Numbered from the stretch's first letter, positions 1-12,744 are shown. The stretch: 64,000 nucleotides of DNA from Hexactinellida sp. DTS-2022 (GCA_028753945.1 JAPNXP010000010.1:2049042-2113041); one strand, 5' to 3'. The notes: generated by a model from the letters alone, not told the origin. Translations and numbers: made by a program.

Positions 1-235
1 AAAGTGTTGAAACTTGCTGTGGCCAGTTGTGGCCACATAATTTTAAACTTTTATATTATACATTTATATACAGACTATATAAAAAAATAAATTCCAGCCC
101 CGCGAAAAGGCGCGACGGTGACCATATATTTTGGTAAGTAATTGGCCTTAGATTTCGACATATTCATTAAATGGAATAATATATTTGTTATAGACTCCCA
201 TTATTTAAATACATCCATTTTAATTGATTATTAGA

Positions 236-3016
236 ATGAATAATAAGCAAGGATTAATATCCTTAAATACTCACTCATCGATAAGATCTGCTACTGAAGA
301 ATTTATAAAACAATACGAAGTTCCGGATCAAGTAATATAACCGGATCAAAGTAATATAACCAATAATCATGGATGAATAATAAAATGTTGTTAACAAACC
401 AAAAATAATATTTTGACTGAATTATCATTAAATGTCTAGAACCACGTTTAGGAGGCTACATACATCATTTTCAATGATGCCATTCAATTCCCAGCTATCA
501 ATAACCTATATGTCAATAATACTTCATGAATGGCTATCTGCTATTAAAATGCCTATTTCCCCTAAATTGTCATTCTCGCCCACTGTGGGCTTCAGGTTCC
601 TATTCGAGAAGATATATCTCAGGTTTATGAACAATATCATGATTCACTTGGTCACCCTGGGATAAATTCCACTCTTCAAGCAATCAAGCAGAGATACACT
701 TGGGCCGGGATGTATATATGTGGATATTACCAATTATGTAAGTAATTTTGAATGAATTACGATTTTGCATCTTGTTTATCTCGGAAACATCTTTAATTAA
801 CTTCGCAGCAATTGCTGAAAATCCTCATGATACATTAGTCAACAAACAGCTGTGCTACCACCTAATCCTCAAAAGAAGCTGCAACCTATTCCACCTCCAA
901 ATGTTCCATGGAAACATATAGGGATGGATCTAATAAGCGATCTCCCTGAAACATCAGATGGCTACAAACACATTCTTGTTACTGTGTGTTGCCTTTCTAA
1001 GTACGTCGTCGCTCGAGCACTCAAAAATAAAACAACTATTGAGGTTCTAGGTCAATTGGAAGATATCTAGCTAGAGTTAGGAATACCCGATATCATTCAA
1101 CACGACCAAGGGAAGGAATTTACATCTAAGGTACTTGTGCTAGATTAATTAGAAGTGTATACAATAATATCTACATTTAGTAAAGTTCTAGTACCTAACT
1201 AACATATTTGATAATTATCATATTCCTAGATTTTTCAGGAGTTCCATCACAAATTGAATGTTCAAAATCGCAGTACTCGAGCATAACACCCAATGGCGAA
1301 TGGATTGGTTGAGGGAACTTGAGGCTCATAACAAAATACTGAAAACGTAAGATTTTTAGCATTTTAAATAATTAGTTTAGAGATTTATCTTTAATTATAA
1401 TTCAATGGAATCATCTTAATTACTCGGGAGACGGATTAGATTAATAACCGGTATTCTGCTTAATCGGCACAAATATTTAGAACGGATTCTTATCTTTGAA
1501 TTATCTTCGTTAATTGGGACTCCACATCTTAACTGAGAGAAAAGTATGCTCCCGAGGTGTCCCAATTAAGCAGCTTCCTATGCAATAGTAATTATTTCCC
1601 TAGTAAGTTGAACAAGATGCACATTCAGTGTGGAAAGGATTGGACTCAACTCCTAAAATCCGCTGTGCTTTGCATGAACTCAACGTTCAAAAAGTCTCAT
1701 GGCACTACACCATTCAGAATTAAGTGGCTAGAGATTCTCGGTATGAAGAACTTGTCCCATCCGTCAGCAGTGTATCAGTGTCTGCAGAGGAGGATGTTGA
1801 TGAAGAAGAAACTATCTTTTCTCTTTGCGACTTTCTTGCTGAAAAAGATGAGGAAGACATTTTCTCTACCCCAACTGAACACCCAGATGATTCCATTGCT
1901 GCACTGACGGAATTTCGTGATACCACGTGCAAACTTGCTGGTAAATATTATCACTGAGCAACTGAAGCAAAAGAGGCAGTATGATAAAAAAGAGACTCAA
2001 AATAGGTTTGTTAGCTAGCACTATTAACTTCTTCTACGTAGGGAATTTCTATATAAAATGTTTCAAAATTTATTCATTTCATTGTAATAATTTGGCTTGT
2101 TAATTCACCAAGTATCTGAAATGTAGTTCGGAAAATAGATACATTCGAACGAGGCGCTGATCTAGGGGGGGTGGATGCCGGATGGGGTGGCTAGCCACCC
2201 CCTTAGCTCCCCATTAACAATATCCGAGTAAAGAAAAATTTAAGAAATATGTAGATAAAAAATATTTTTCGCAATGGTACCCACTGGGGGGCTTAGAGTG
2301 CACACCCCAGACCCCCAGCCAGGGGTTTATCTAGGTGCCTGGCCGGCACTTTTAGGTGCCGGCCAGGCATGAGTTGAGGTGAAAAAGTGCTTGAATTGCG
2401 ACTCGATTTAGGTGCCACGATGGCACTTAATTATGTGCCGGGTTTATGGCAGATTTTCTGGTTTCATAAATGCTTGGTTAAACAACTGTTTGTGCACCGT
2501 AGCAATTTACCTCCTTAAAATAGTGCCGCATCATTGAATTATACTGATTATTTAATACGGCTAATACCTTAGGTTGCCGGAAAAATTATACCTCCATAAT
2601 AAAGTGCCAGCCACGAAAATCCTAGATAAACCCCTGCCCCCAGCTGAGTGATTACCACCCCCCTTCAAAAAACCCTGGATTAGCGCATGCGATCAATTTC
2701 GATCAAAGTACAATAATAAATTTAGTTCACTGCTTGGTGTTAACTTGACTGGATTGTAATTATATAGATCTGAGATACACGAGTGTGATGAAATTCTGTA
2801 TACTAACATGCCAAAATTAAAGAAAATGCCTAATTTTAATCAACAGGAGAAATATATCGTTCCATTTACTGTCTCACGGCTAACAGATAGCATGCCTTCA
2901 TTCCAAACACCAAAGGATTGAAAAAGGACAATAAAATTCCGATCGATCTAGTTCGACCTTACCATCAACGCGAGAATACCTTGAGTCGAACTACAACATC
3001 ACGTAAAAGAAAGTAG
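236..3016 (+). pseudogene. Decayed integrase-type element gene (KRBA2/Ginger/Gypsy-like integrase)
   Basis: Broken pieces of one integrase-type reading frame follow each other on the plus strand. A 34-residue ORF (236-340) may be its start. Around 610-720 sits a zinc-binding remnant (HDSLGH then TLQAIKQRYTWAGMY). The catalytic core follows at about 885-1130, with WKHIGMDLISDLP, then LGIPDIIQHDQGKEF; this supplies the first two acidic residues of the D,D-35-E fold. At 1228-1345 fragments of HHKLNVQNR and HPMANGLVEG carry the glutamate region. A helical tail (1615-1960, DWTQLLKSAVLCMNSTF) and a short end near 2930-3016 (IDLVRPYHQ) complete it. Stops, frameshifts and intron-like gaps make it non-functional, and a hAT MITE sits at 2320-2636. 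The integrase assignment is secure from motifs. Whether the parent was a Gypsy retrotransposon or a Ginger-like DNA transposon is undecided, because no gag or reverse transcriptase is visible beside it. Confidence 0.75.
2320..2636. mobile_element. hAT-type MITE with 8 bp target duplication
   Basis: A 317 bp non-coding element has inverted ends CAGGGGTTTATCTAGG and CCTAGATAAACCCCTG. It is flanked on both sides by the direct repeat CCCCCAGC (2312-2319 and 2637-2644). The 8 bp duplication and CAGGG terminus are typical of the hAT superfamily. The interior is rich in the word GTGCCGG and its complement. It lies inside the integrase-type element and so is younger than it. Confidence 0.88.
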
Positions 3017-3733
3017 GAAGTTTCTAAGGATCAGCCAGCAAGCAAGAAGCCACAAATGGTATTTAGATTTATTTCGGAATGAAATGTGATGACTACTAGT
3101 TGACGTATATATTACAAAATATTTCATCTCCTTTTAGGACAAACAGCAAGTGTTTGGATTCTCGAGGCAAGTAATACTTTCAAAACTTGATGAATTCAAG
3201 GTATTTAAAACACTTACTTGTCGTTTCGTAATCTTTACTGTAAACAGTGTTCAAACTACTTCAAAGCATACTCACAATTCGGTTTTTTTCACTATTTGCG
3301 ACAACAATGAATAATTAAGCAATGGTCTTTTATCTCCCTTAAAGGTAATTCTACGACGAAATGTACAGGAAAAACACCTTTATGACACCACTTCATGAAG
3401 AATTGCACAATAAGCTCCAAAATATCATGAGCACGTGCCAAACACTCTCATATTCAGTTTTCTTCATGATATTACTGAAGAAGCAATGGTAATAATTATA
3501 TTTGAAAATTATGTTTACTAGCAGGTAGTTACTACTAGATCATGCCTCATAATCAAATCTAATTTATTCCTAGAAAACAGAGATCAGGGAACAATTACTG
3601 AGTTGGACAACTGATCTCTACCCCGCGTTTGGAGACATTCTTGCAGCTAAATAGACCTTTAAAGTATTGTATGCACTGGTAAGTATAGTACAGTTATTAT
3701 TTGATATACAATCAAATTACAAATATTTGACAT

Positions 3734-3947
3734 CAGGCTTTCATCCAGGAAATATTTACCGCGCTCCTAGATTTAGTTGGAGTTCGTTCAGTTTTCATTT
3801 TGTACGCCTAGATTAGTCATCTTGTATTAAGTCTATGGGAGCAGCTCTCGAAACTGTAGGCCTAGACTCGATTTTTGTACGCCTAGATTAAAATCCTGCC
3901 AAATTACGCTCCTTTAGGCGCGCCCAGCACGCCTGGATAACACCCTG
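3734..3947. mobile_element. hAT-type MITE with 8 bp target duplication
   Basis: A 214 bp non-coding element starts CAGGCTTTCATCCAGG and ends CCTGGATAACACCCTG, imperfect inverted copies of each other. The direct repeat TTTGACAT flanks it exactly (3726-3733 and 3948-3955). The interior repeats the phrase TGTACGCCTAGATTA. It separates the integrase fragments from the OTU-like frame downstream. Confidence 0.85.
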
Positions 3948-4132
3948 TTTGACATTGTCTACCTTTGATACGTATCGATCTGATACTATACAATTTCGAT
4001 AGTTATACTAGCTATTATTTAAAAGTTATTAATTAAATACAAGTGATTAAAACTACTTCTAATATTCTAAGCAGCATGAGGTTACATATAAGCACGATAT
4101 TTTAGGCAATCCAATATTTCAACACGATACTT

Positions 4133-4820
4133 TTGGGCATCCTTCCAGAAAGCTGGCCGAATAGTGGTCCGGAGTTAGTCTCAGAAAGCCCTAGTAACGC
4201 TGTTATTGATGAAAAGTGGCAGAGAGAGAAATGTACTCTTTTGGGGCTGACTTTTAGCCATCAAGCAGCCGGTAAGCCTGGAAGGAAAGCCTCTGAGTCA
4301 ATACGAGCCATCGGAGACGGAGATTATTGTTGGAGATGGAAACTGTCTCTTTCGGTGCTCATCGAAGATAATCACTGGAAGTTAAGAGAGCCATTTACAA
4401 CTTCGAGCTATAATATCTAGATTTATAGCAAGTGAGGGAACAACTCAGCTCCAGTGGTATTTTCTCCAGAAAAAGATGTATCCATCCAACTACTTACTAG
4501 TAGATGAAAACCTGGTTAGTATAGAAGGCACCTGGGCAGGAGATGTAGAAATCATGGCGGCTGCTTGTATCCCCCAGGAAGATATATTTGTTTCGAACAA
4601 CGATTACATTCCTGAAGGCTCATTAATTCGTGAGGTACGGTGGAGCATGCTCAGAGCTAATGATGAATCTAACACATCCATCTACATTACCAACTATTTG
4701 AATCATTACGAACCTGTAATTTCAATGCTTAGTTCCTCAACTCTTACCTATAGTACGACATATACTAACTTCATTAAGATCGAATATCGACTATCTACAA
4801 TATCTCAATCCTCAGAATAA
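4133..4820 (+). pseudogene. OTU-type cysteine protease-like domain, one internal stop
   Basis: In a single reading frame the segment 4329-4820 shows the OTU deubiquitinase pattern. The nucleophile motif VGDGNCLFR has its Cys codon at 4344-4346. The central part is GTWAGDVEIMAAA, and the catalytic-His region IYITNYLNHYEPV has His at 4704-4706. One stop codon (near 4380) lies between the two halves. The upstream frame 4133-4330 reads LLGLTFSHQAAGKPGRK and may be a linker. OTU domains cleave ubiquitin or related conjugates, and some retroelements and DNA transposons carry them. Its position about 1.1 kb behind the integrase tail, on the same strand, suggests both belonged to one element, although a hAT MITE now lies between. 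A separate captured host gene cannot be excluded. Confidence 0.68.
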
Positions 4821-5129
4821 TATTCGTTTAAACATCATTGATTTTCGAAAGCGCTCAGAGGCAAGGTACATCGAACCTTGTAGGTACCTCTGCCCGAGGT
4901 TATTCAGGCAACGTAATCCCTATCATGGTGAGCCCAGATAATGGAACGCGGCCTGCAACGGCACATCCCCAGTGGCGAATTGTCAAGTAACCACTAAAAC
5001 AACACTCCTCTATCTAGTTTTTTGCGGGAAAGGCAACGCAACTGACGAGTCCAAGCCGGGACGAAACACAAAGAATATCAGTTGAGTTGTAATTAATTAA
5101 TTCTTTTAGTTGTGAGTGTCTGTTTAAAT

Positions 5130-5438
5130 TAGAGCTGAAACGAATATTCAAATATTCATTCGTTTTGATGGCTAAGCAGTAATTATATCAATTCAAGACT
5201 TTAAATACAGATAAAAATAGTTATTTGTTTATGTTACAATAGTTTAATCTTAGCGATAAAATATTAGACACAAGTTAGTTATTACAAAGGTTAGTTTAGG
5301 TAGGAATGTATATTACGATCTCTCCAATCTAAAAACAAGTCATGTTATCGAAAAGTAGTTAACGAATATCCGGTTCGAGTATTCGTTCAATCATTTCGAA
5401 CGAATATTCGAATATTTGGTATATTCGTTTCAGTCCTA
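5130..5438. mobile_element. hAT-type MITE with 8 bp target duplication
   Basis: A 309 bp non-coding element has ends TAGAGCTGAAACGAATAT and (inverted) TAGGACTGAAACGAATAT. GTTTAAAT flanks it on both sides (5122-5129 and 5439-5446). Both subterminal regions are dense in AACGAATATTCGAATA-type palindromes. Confidence 0.85.
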
Positions 5439-5447
5439 GTTTAAATA

Positions 5448-5513
5448 CAGTCGACTCCGCTTAATTGGGTAACTTTCCTCGGATAGTTTGACCCAATTCA
5501 GCATAATCGACTG
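5448..5513. mobile_element. Short mariner/pogo-like MITE remnant
   Basis: A 66 bp segment begins CAGTCGACTCCGCTTAATT and ends with a degenerate inverse (ACCCAATTCAGCATAATCGACTG). It belongs to the same end-sequence family as the 185 bp MITE at 43634-43818. A TA precedes it, but the right-hand TA is not intact. Confidence 0.5.
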
Positions 5514-5540
5514 ATGTATGTGTTTTGTCTGAGCTGTGCC

Positions 5541-5840
5541 TGGTTTATATAGTTTAGTTATTATAATTACAATAGTTACGCTATATGAGTACCTGCTATC
5601 TGGAATTCACCACCAGCTTAGGGTTAGGAGAGTATTATCAGCTAGGTTATAACGGTACTGGAATAGTGTAGCTATTGTATTTTATGTGTCTGGTTTATAT
5701 AGTTTAGTATTATGTAATTACAATAGTTACGCTATACGAGTACCTGCTGTCTGGGATTCACCACCAGCTTAGGGCTAGGAGAGTATTATCAGCTAGGTTA
5801 TAGCGATACTGGTATAGTGTAGCTGTTGTATTGTATGCGT
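5541..5840. repeat. Tandem duplication of a ~150 bp unit
   Basis: Two copies of a 150 bp unit lie head to tail, starting TGGTTTATATAGTTTAGT at 5541 and 5691. They differ at only a handful of positions. No coding pattern was seen. A local segmental duplication is the simplest reading. Confidence 0.8.
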
Positions 5841-6537
5841 CCTGTCTAAACAGTGTCTGTGTATTTACATGCTAACTAATAATTCTTCCCTCTAGCCATT
5901 AATTTGTATATACTTTTTGTAAATTGTATCAAAGATATAGCGTATTTTTGTAGTACATTTACACTGATTTTGCATTGCAAACCCTTTTATATATGTATAT
6001 GTATATGTATATATTGTTTTATTTATTACTTGGAATATATATTGTTGATATTTTTCAATGAATTATTGACTATATCTTCCTCAATTACACATTAGAAGGG
6101 TTTAAGTCATAACTATATAATGCATAATGGACAGATTTCGCGTTTACATTATGCAGTGATACCTCTAAGTGGCTGAAGTAGGGCCGGCGAACATTCTGAT
6201 ATCCACCCATTCTCCAGTTAGTGGTAATTCCCCACTTATAGAGGTGTATTTAAATGAAAATTGAAAAATATTGTCTGGAACATCCCCACTTATAGAGTTC
6301 CACTGAAAACCCAATTTCATAGTAAGTAACATACAATAATATCCAACCACAACTGAATCTCGAGATTAACCATAGAATCTTACGATTCTATGGTGAATCT
6401 CAGAATTCTACGCTACTATTGCGTCCATGCTTTTTTGTACAGGAATCTCAGGATTCTACGATTTCAGAAATCTACTCAACAAAACTAAATAATAATCAAA
6501 CAATTCACTATGGAGTAAATCTGGGTAAGTAAATGAC

Positions 6538-6839
6538 ATTAATTAATTAATTAATTAATTAGTTGACATATAATAGCAGCATACTGAATTGAGTAGGTGT
6601 AATTTACAAATCACAGGTTTAACTTATTTAAGAGTGATATTTGAGGAGAGTAATGCCGCGAAGCGGCCGTTAATTAATTGTGATGCGTAGTGTCTAATAC
6701 GAACGAACATATCTCGCGAAGGGATTTTTGTGAGAGAGTGAACCGTCGCGAAGCGACCGAGACCGAAGGGCTCGTATACTATTAAAACACAAACCTATAT
6801 AGTGTATATGTGTGTTTACGTATATATATATATATATAT
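6538..6839. repeat. Simple repeats and GC-rich palindrome
   Basis: The stretch opens with a TTAA run (6538-6561) and closes with a (TA)n run (6820-6839). Between them are GCCGCGAAGCGGC-type palindromic words at about 6656-6668 and 6747-6760. Related GC-rich words recur near 11400, 14605-14665 and 38020, so they probably mark a dispersed repeat family. The remainder of 6100-7940 shows no gene I can support. Two A/T-rich half-elements starting CAGGGTTGTTT (near 7088 and 7189) look like hAT ends. Confidence 0.5.
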
Positions 6840-7942
6840 TTGTTTGTATATTCAGAGTTGATTGAAGAAACTGGAAGGTTTCGATATCTGATATATGTAA
6901 TATAGGCGTACCATTCCCGACAACAAGTTGATGTTTCCACATAAATTTCTCACATCTAAACAAGTTATGACTCCATTCTCACAATTCGAGAAGCATGAAA
7001 ATTAACTTAATCGCACATAATTCGCGCCCTCGAAGAGATAAAAATCTGAAATATTAATAGAACATGATGATGCGGACATCCTGGTTCAGGGTTGTTTCAT
7101 TTAAATCAAAAATATTATTTAATTAAAAAAAATACAATTTTTTCTATTTAAAAAATTATGATTTTTATCATCCCTAGCAGGGTTGTTTAATTCATGGACT
7201 TAAATCAATGATATTTTAAAATTAAATCATGTTATAAATCAAATTGAATTATTTTGAAAGTTTCAATAATAATACTTTTTAAACAACCACTTCTTTAAGA
7301 TATTTAAATAGACCTGCACAGTGGTCAAACCAGGAGAAAAATTCGAAATTTTGACACTACTTGTTTGGGTATTTTTAGCTTCATAAAATTCTGCATAGTT
7401 GTAAACCTATAAAAATGCATTGATTTTGAAAATTGAGTGTGGTTACATTCCGATAACACTCGACTGAAGTCATGACTATGATATTGAGTTACAGTGTAAA
7501 ATGACGTCTATCAAAATACGATTGATTATTCCAATCTCCAGGTTACTTTCTATAAATAGTGAATACAAAGTGTAAACATATTTAGAATGCATTTTTCTCC
7601 TTTATTCGTTATTAATAATTTCTTGCAGATTTATTTGCTTATTAAACCTATTATGAGCTGTTCAAATTTTCCAATCAGTTGTATTAATTTAACTAATTTT
7701 CTGGTAATCTGAGAGCAAAATCTCAAATTGAAGTGAATTGAGAAGCGTAATACAACATAAATTATTAGTTATATATCTATTCTAGTAATTAAAAATATAT
7801 TTATACCCGCAGGTATCCGCAAACAATCTTAAAAATAGGCAATGGGTAAGCCCAATCGCATAAAATTTCACTTATATTTGGCAAGATTAAATTTTATGGA
7901 TTGTTTATAAATGTTACATTATGAATATAAATTACAAGACTC

Positions 7943-8167
7943 ATGGACAATGACAAAGTGCACACCTTTTTGAAAGAGAATGATTCTGAAAACCTTAGTT
8001 CCTTAACTCGTAAGTTCATGGCTCAATGTTCTGTTCAAGACGAGCGTCTCCTCTGTCAGAGTAATTATGTTTCAATCTTACAGAGGAAGAACATAGAACT
8101 TAAACATAAACAAAAAATATCTCATCTAACGAATGACGAGCTATTCTTGAGGTTAATTAGAGAATAA
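7943..8167 (+). CDS. Short hypothetical protein, possibly one exon
   Basis: A 74-residue open frame is rich in charged and polar residues and lacks the low-complexity look of chance AT-rich ORFs. It reads through EKNDSENLSSLTRK and ends in a Lys/Glu-rich, probably helical part (LQRKNIELKHKQKISHL). No signal peptide, membrane segment or known motif is visible. A possible acceptor and second exon lie at about 8231-8280 (after TTGACAG), giving KNELNQILESN-like coding. It could be a small nested gene or a transposon gene fragment; I do not recognise it. Confidence 0.25.
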   Translation: MDNDKVHTFLKENDSENLSSLTRKFMAQCSVQDERLLCQSNYVSILQRKNIELKHKQKISHLTNDELFLRLIRE

Positions 8168-8555
8168 TTAGTCTAATATCTTTATAGTTGCATATAAATA
8201 CAATACTATGTATATCTCTATAACTTGACAGCATTAAAAATGAACTCAACCAAATTTTAGAAAGTAATATTAATGATATATAAAGTGATTACGTCACAAC
8301 TCGAAAAATTGAAGTAATACACTGTTTTTTAGGTAATCATTGGATTTCTCGTGGTTGATTTACTATTCAACAATAATAGGTTTAGAATGGCTAAAAAAGT
8401 TTATAATGGCTTTTATAGCGATTTCTCCTGATTTGCGATTTTAGACCACTGTGACCTGTCTAGTTTAGCGGTTTAGGAATTATACTCAAATCCACATATT
8501 AGAATACAGTGGGTACTTAATATAAAATTGATATAAATAAAAAAATTCGATAGAA

Positions 8556-11183
8556 TATAGCCTAATCTATACATATATGGTCTGAAATTAACCTAGAAAA
8601 TATGGACAAGGATGAAGGAGAAGATGGTAATATTTATCCAAACACAATATTAAATTTCAAAAATAATAATCATAATCAACCACATTAATTAAAAATATTA
8701 TTGAAATATATACAACTATTGATCAGATTTTATTCCAAACTCTTCTATTGACGTACAATCTCATCCATTTAATTTCGCTTTGGTATTATATTCATAATAG
8801 CTTATATTCATGCCTAATTCGTGTTCTGTCCCCGGATATAAGAGAAACATCAACCCAGATGACCATGTTCCTGTTTTCAAGATGCCTCAAAGTCCACCAA
8901 CACTGAATCATGCCTGAACATGCTCTGTTCGTTGATCACGAGGATATTGGTGACCTGAAGTTGGTCTATGTATGTATCAACCATTTTCAGAAAGAAGACA
9001 TAAACTACACTTTCAAAGTCCCAAAAAGGAGATGATAAATTTACTGAAGTACCGCGGGCGAAGCCAAAGCTGAAGGAAGGCGCTGTACCAAGTTTACTGC
9101 CCGGCTTCCCAGCATATTACTCATCCTAACCTACCAAACGGAATCGCTTGTCATACGATGCAAAAGAGGAAGACTTGATGGACCAAACACTACAGCTCAG
9201 CTTGAGATCCGAGAGTCAAGAGAAAGAGAAGTTTGTGGTCAACTCTCTACAGGACTTGAAAGATAAGTTAACCTTGATTTCTTAACATAATAGTTGGTTG
9301 GTGTGGTTCCGTAATGAGAGTAACATAACGTTTGTTCTCGCTAAAATGGCTGAAAAAAAATTTGTACCTTAAAATTAATTAATGCTTATTTATCCACCTC
9401 AGCCTATTTTAATGGACAAAGTATATCCGTTCCCATTGTTGCAATTAGTGAAATCCGAGAAATTGAATCTGTTTTGCAGGAACTTGCTTTAAAATACAAC
9501 TCTAGTTCTTATTGTGATTATCCCCTTAAGTTCGGTTGTGCATCCTTTGAAGATGTATGTCAATTATATAATTCAGAAAGAACAAGTTTATCCAAGTCAG
9601 CTCCTCATTTGACTATGGAGTCATGTTTTCCGTCTAACAATGAGCGTCAAAATGACAAACTGGTTTTGAAAGTCGTTAACGAATTAACAATATCTGCACT
9701 CACTATCCAGAACGAATTGGGTTATCCAGAATATAGAAATAATACTCCTGAGTTTGTTGATACCCTTCTTACTGTTTGGAAATTATTCAACGTTAACACA
9801 CCACTTAAAGGAATACGTTTGAACGATAATTTCTCTAGACCTTTGACTTTTAATGACGAGCGATTTCTATTTTTGACTTGTGTAGTTTTTGGTTAGATGC
9901 TTGGCAAACTTTACCAGAAAAAATTGGCAAACTGAGTAAACAAACATACACCAGTTTTAGACATGCTTGTATTGCCTTACCACAAATTATCAACCATTTG
10001 AATCAATCTTGTGGCTTTAAATACTTGTTGTCCTCCTTTCTACAGACGGATCCCTTGGAACACCATTTCGGGCTATACCGTATGATCTCGGGTTCTAATT
10101 ATCACATATATCTTCAAATCCTTGAAACCGAGCGTCGACTTAGACTTTCTAGAATATTAAACATATTTACTGACCAACAAGACACAGTCAGTTTCTTCTC
10201 CGTATTCCACTACTGATGGTGAATTCAATTTGGAGCCATTTTTTGATGAGATTCATGATCTATCAACAATAGATTGTGGTTCACAGTTGTTTCAATAACT
10301 AGCTTTATTGCATGCTATAGTGTCCATCAGTATCTGAAACAAACAAAACCGTGGCATGTCTATACATATGCTAACAGTTGATAAAGAATTTCTTCTTGAT
10401 TTAGACCTGGAGTCTCAGTATAAACTTCTGCAGCTAACGGACCGTGGCGGACTTAAATATCCATCTGAGCCAGGTTTGAAATCCATTCTTGTTTTATGGA
10501 ATACCTTTAGTGCCATCGAAAACAATAAAGAGCTGTTGGCGAAGATTGTAAGTGGACCTTCTAGAAAAATAATATTTGAACTCGCGTTGTTGTATTTGGA
10601 AGATAATGATAATTGTGATCCAAGTATTTGGAAGTCTACTTGTATTAGCTGTGGTGTGTTTAGTTGGAACATCTTATCGAAGCTAGTCTTTAACGCAGGG
10701 AATTACTTTCTTGCAATATAAGTTAAGTATTATAACTCGCTGGTTCTTTCAAAAAGTATAGAAAAGCGTAAATTACATAAATTCGCTTAATTATGTGTCT
10801 ACTTATTTGTATTTACGATGATTTGTATACTCTGTTTATTCTTATTTCTATTATGTAGTTAAGTGTGTCGTGCGTCACTGCTAGAGCCAGATAGAGAAAG
10901 AGAAGAAAGGAAAGAAAGCTAATAATTGTGTAGTATTCACTGTATATTAATATTAGAAATTGTACTGTTTGTATTTATTATTACTATTAAATTATGAAAA
11001 TCAAATTACCGTTCTCATTATGGCTATTACTAATTACGGGCTAGCAAGGCTGAGATGTTTAAGACCTAGAGACGCATAAAGAACTTCATAGTTCAATATA
11101 CTGAACATTAAAAATTAAAATTTGCCATCTTCTTGTATATCCCTGGTACATCTACTGTCAGGCCATATATAGAGTAGGCTATG
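8556..11183 (+). mobile_element. P-superfamily DNA transposon, copy C, with 7 bp target duplication
   Basis: A 2,628 bp element is bounded by degenerate inverted repeats: left TATAGCCTAATCTATA, right (inverted) CATAGCCTACTCTATA. The direct repeat GATAGAA flanks it exactly (8549-8555 and 11184-11190). It encloses a THAP-type transposase pseudogene. Copies A (42879-49190) and B (53555-56269) have matching ends and also 7 bp duplications, so the three define one family. It lies just downstream of the last visible SHARK exon, in the presumed next intron. Confidence 0.85.
8810..10721 (+). pseudogene. P-element-type transposase with THAP domain (copy C), disrupted
   Basis: The frame opens at 8810 with a THAP-like zinc finger (MPNSCSVPGY... 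with CINHF near 8975). The second zinc-ligand Cys of the family's C-x4-C pair is replaced by Tyr, and a stop cuts the domain. Catalytic-region exons are largely lost between about 9050 and 9470. The later transposase survives at 9474-9896, 9878-10216 and 10356-10721, in shifted frames. It includes the family signature DPLEHHFGLYRMISGSNYH (about 10050-10100) and DRGGLKYPSE near the C terminus. The LEHHFGLY block is the P-element/THAP9 C-terminal signature and matches copies A and B. Multiple frameshifts make it inactive. Confidence 0.82.
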
Positions 11184-11979
11184 GATAGAAATAAAAAAAA
11201 TATGGTTTAGATAAAAATATTCATCCCTGTGCTGGTCACACCGATTGCCAATAGGCAGACTCATTATCGCATGATGACGTAAGCATTAAAATTTCAAATA
11301 GTAAAATGACTATTTTAGGCCTATTTACGTTATAATCAATGTTAGAAGTACATAAACCATACACGAAAAGCAAAGCGGTTGGTGTTGGTTGTGTTCTGCC
11401 GCGAAGCCACCTGACAAGCGAAGCGAGCTAGTTTTCTAAGAAAATTGGAGTTTTCATCATCCAAAGTAGGGTTGGTTTACAATTAAAATCTTCAATATCT
11501 CAGAATCGTTTCTAATTTGTATATAACAAATATCAAAAATGTACAATACAGTAGATGTCGGATATACTAAGCACACCGGTTAAAAGAACATATCGGATAC
11601 AGGCGCGGCAAGTCCTTTAGGAAAGTGGTACGGCGGAGTATTTTACAATATTTGTATGTGGTCGGACGAGGCTGCACCAGGTATTCGTATATGTTCCAGC
11701 AACGCTGCACCAGCTATTTGAATATCATTCGGCTATTATTAATTCATTAAATCATTAAATTATCATTGAATTGTTAATTTAGGTGGTACAGCAAAGCTGA
11801 CCATCCTGAAAAGTGGTACGGCGCTCGCCGAACCAGCCGTACCGGGTATGCCGCCCCTGGGATAGCAAGTAGGCAATATAACCCGGGGAGGCAAAAAAAC
11901 CCGGCATGAAAAAAACGCCGATTTCAACTATACGTATATTAGAATAATATATACAAATCCATAACATTATGAAACTCAC

Positions 11980-12744
11980 TGCACCAAATTCCCCACTGCC
12001 AATTTCAACATGCAATTCAATTTGGTTTTTATAAATGAGTGGAATTCTTTTGCTAGATTTCATATCCTCATCTTTGAACCACTGTGAAACGTGAGAATAA
12101 TCACTAGTATTCTTGATTAAATTGGAAGTTATTTTTGGCAAACTAAGGTTCAACTCAGGCGATAGTAAAGATATACAATTAATTGAAGGTGGAATACATC
12201 GCTTGAATGGAGTTACAGCCTTTTTCAAAGTTGTAGGTAACCCATCCGAGAATATTGAATAATGAGATATCACAGAGGCTAAATTAGAAAAAATTGGACC
12301 ATCGTCAATATAAAACCATTGATCTGCTAAAGAAACAATAACAAAATGATAAGGTACTTTATTATCAACGAGAGAAAGAGCATAATATCCAACTCTCTTT
12401 GAGTTAGGGCGTACAAGAAAAAGTCCTTGAGAAAGACCGTTTTCTTCCAATAATGTATTAGCGTCTTCCCTGGAAAGATTTGAGTGGAGCCATTCCTGGC
12501 CAGTAGTTTTAGGGGAAGAACATTCAAATTCGAATTTCTCAAGTATACGTAAGATATCAATTTTATTATACCTTTCTGCTAGAGAATAAGGGATATCACC
12601 ATCAGGTGTACGGGGACGAGAAGGGGCACCAATGTTCAATAACATTTCAATAATTAAAGAATGGCCGTGAACAACAGCTTCATGCAAAGCTACCCATCCA
12701 GTGATAGAATTTCGATCTTGAACGTTTGCAAAGCCAGTTACAAT
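11980..12744 (-). CDS. SHARK-type tyrosine kinase, exon 3: ankyrin, second SH2, start of kinase domain
   Basis: A 765 bp exon (255 codons, phase 0) runs from acceptor ...TTGTATTAG to donor GTGAGT. It begins with ankyrin repeats (GWVALHEAVVHGHSLIIEML; DGDIPYSLAERYNK). A second SH2 domain follows: WLHSNLSREDANTLL, then the phosphotyrosine-binding strand GLFLVRPNS with its conserved Arg. A linker rich in Ser and Pro leads to the kinase domain, and the exon ends within the glycine loop (ELHVEIGSGEFGA). SHARK kinases act in the cytoplasm downstream of ITAM-bearing or epithelial receptors such as Draper in flies. It continues exon 2 without a phase break. The remaining kinase lobes (VAIK, HRDLAARN, DFG) are not visible at lower coordinates and are inferred to be off the left edge. 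Confidence 0.9.

Noticed and set aside
6165..6350. Minus-strand ORF of 61 residues in the possible 3' direction of SHARK
   Set aside because: It contains no kinase motif (VAIK, HRD, DFG) and overlaps short repeated words (CCCCACTTATAGAG), so it is most likely chance.
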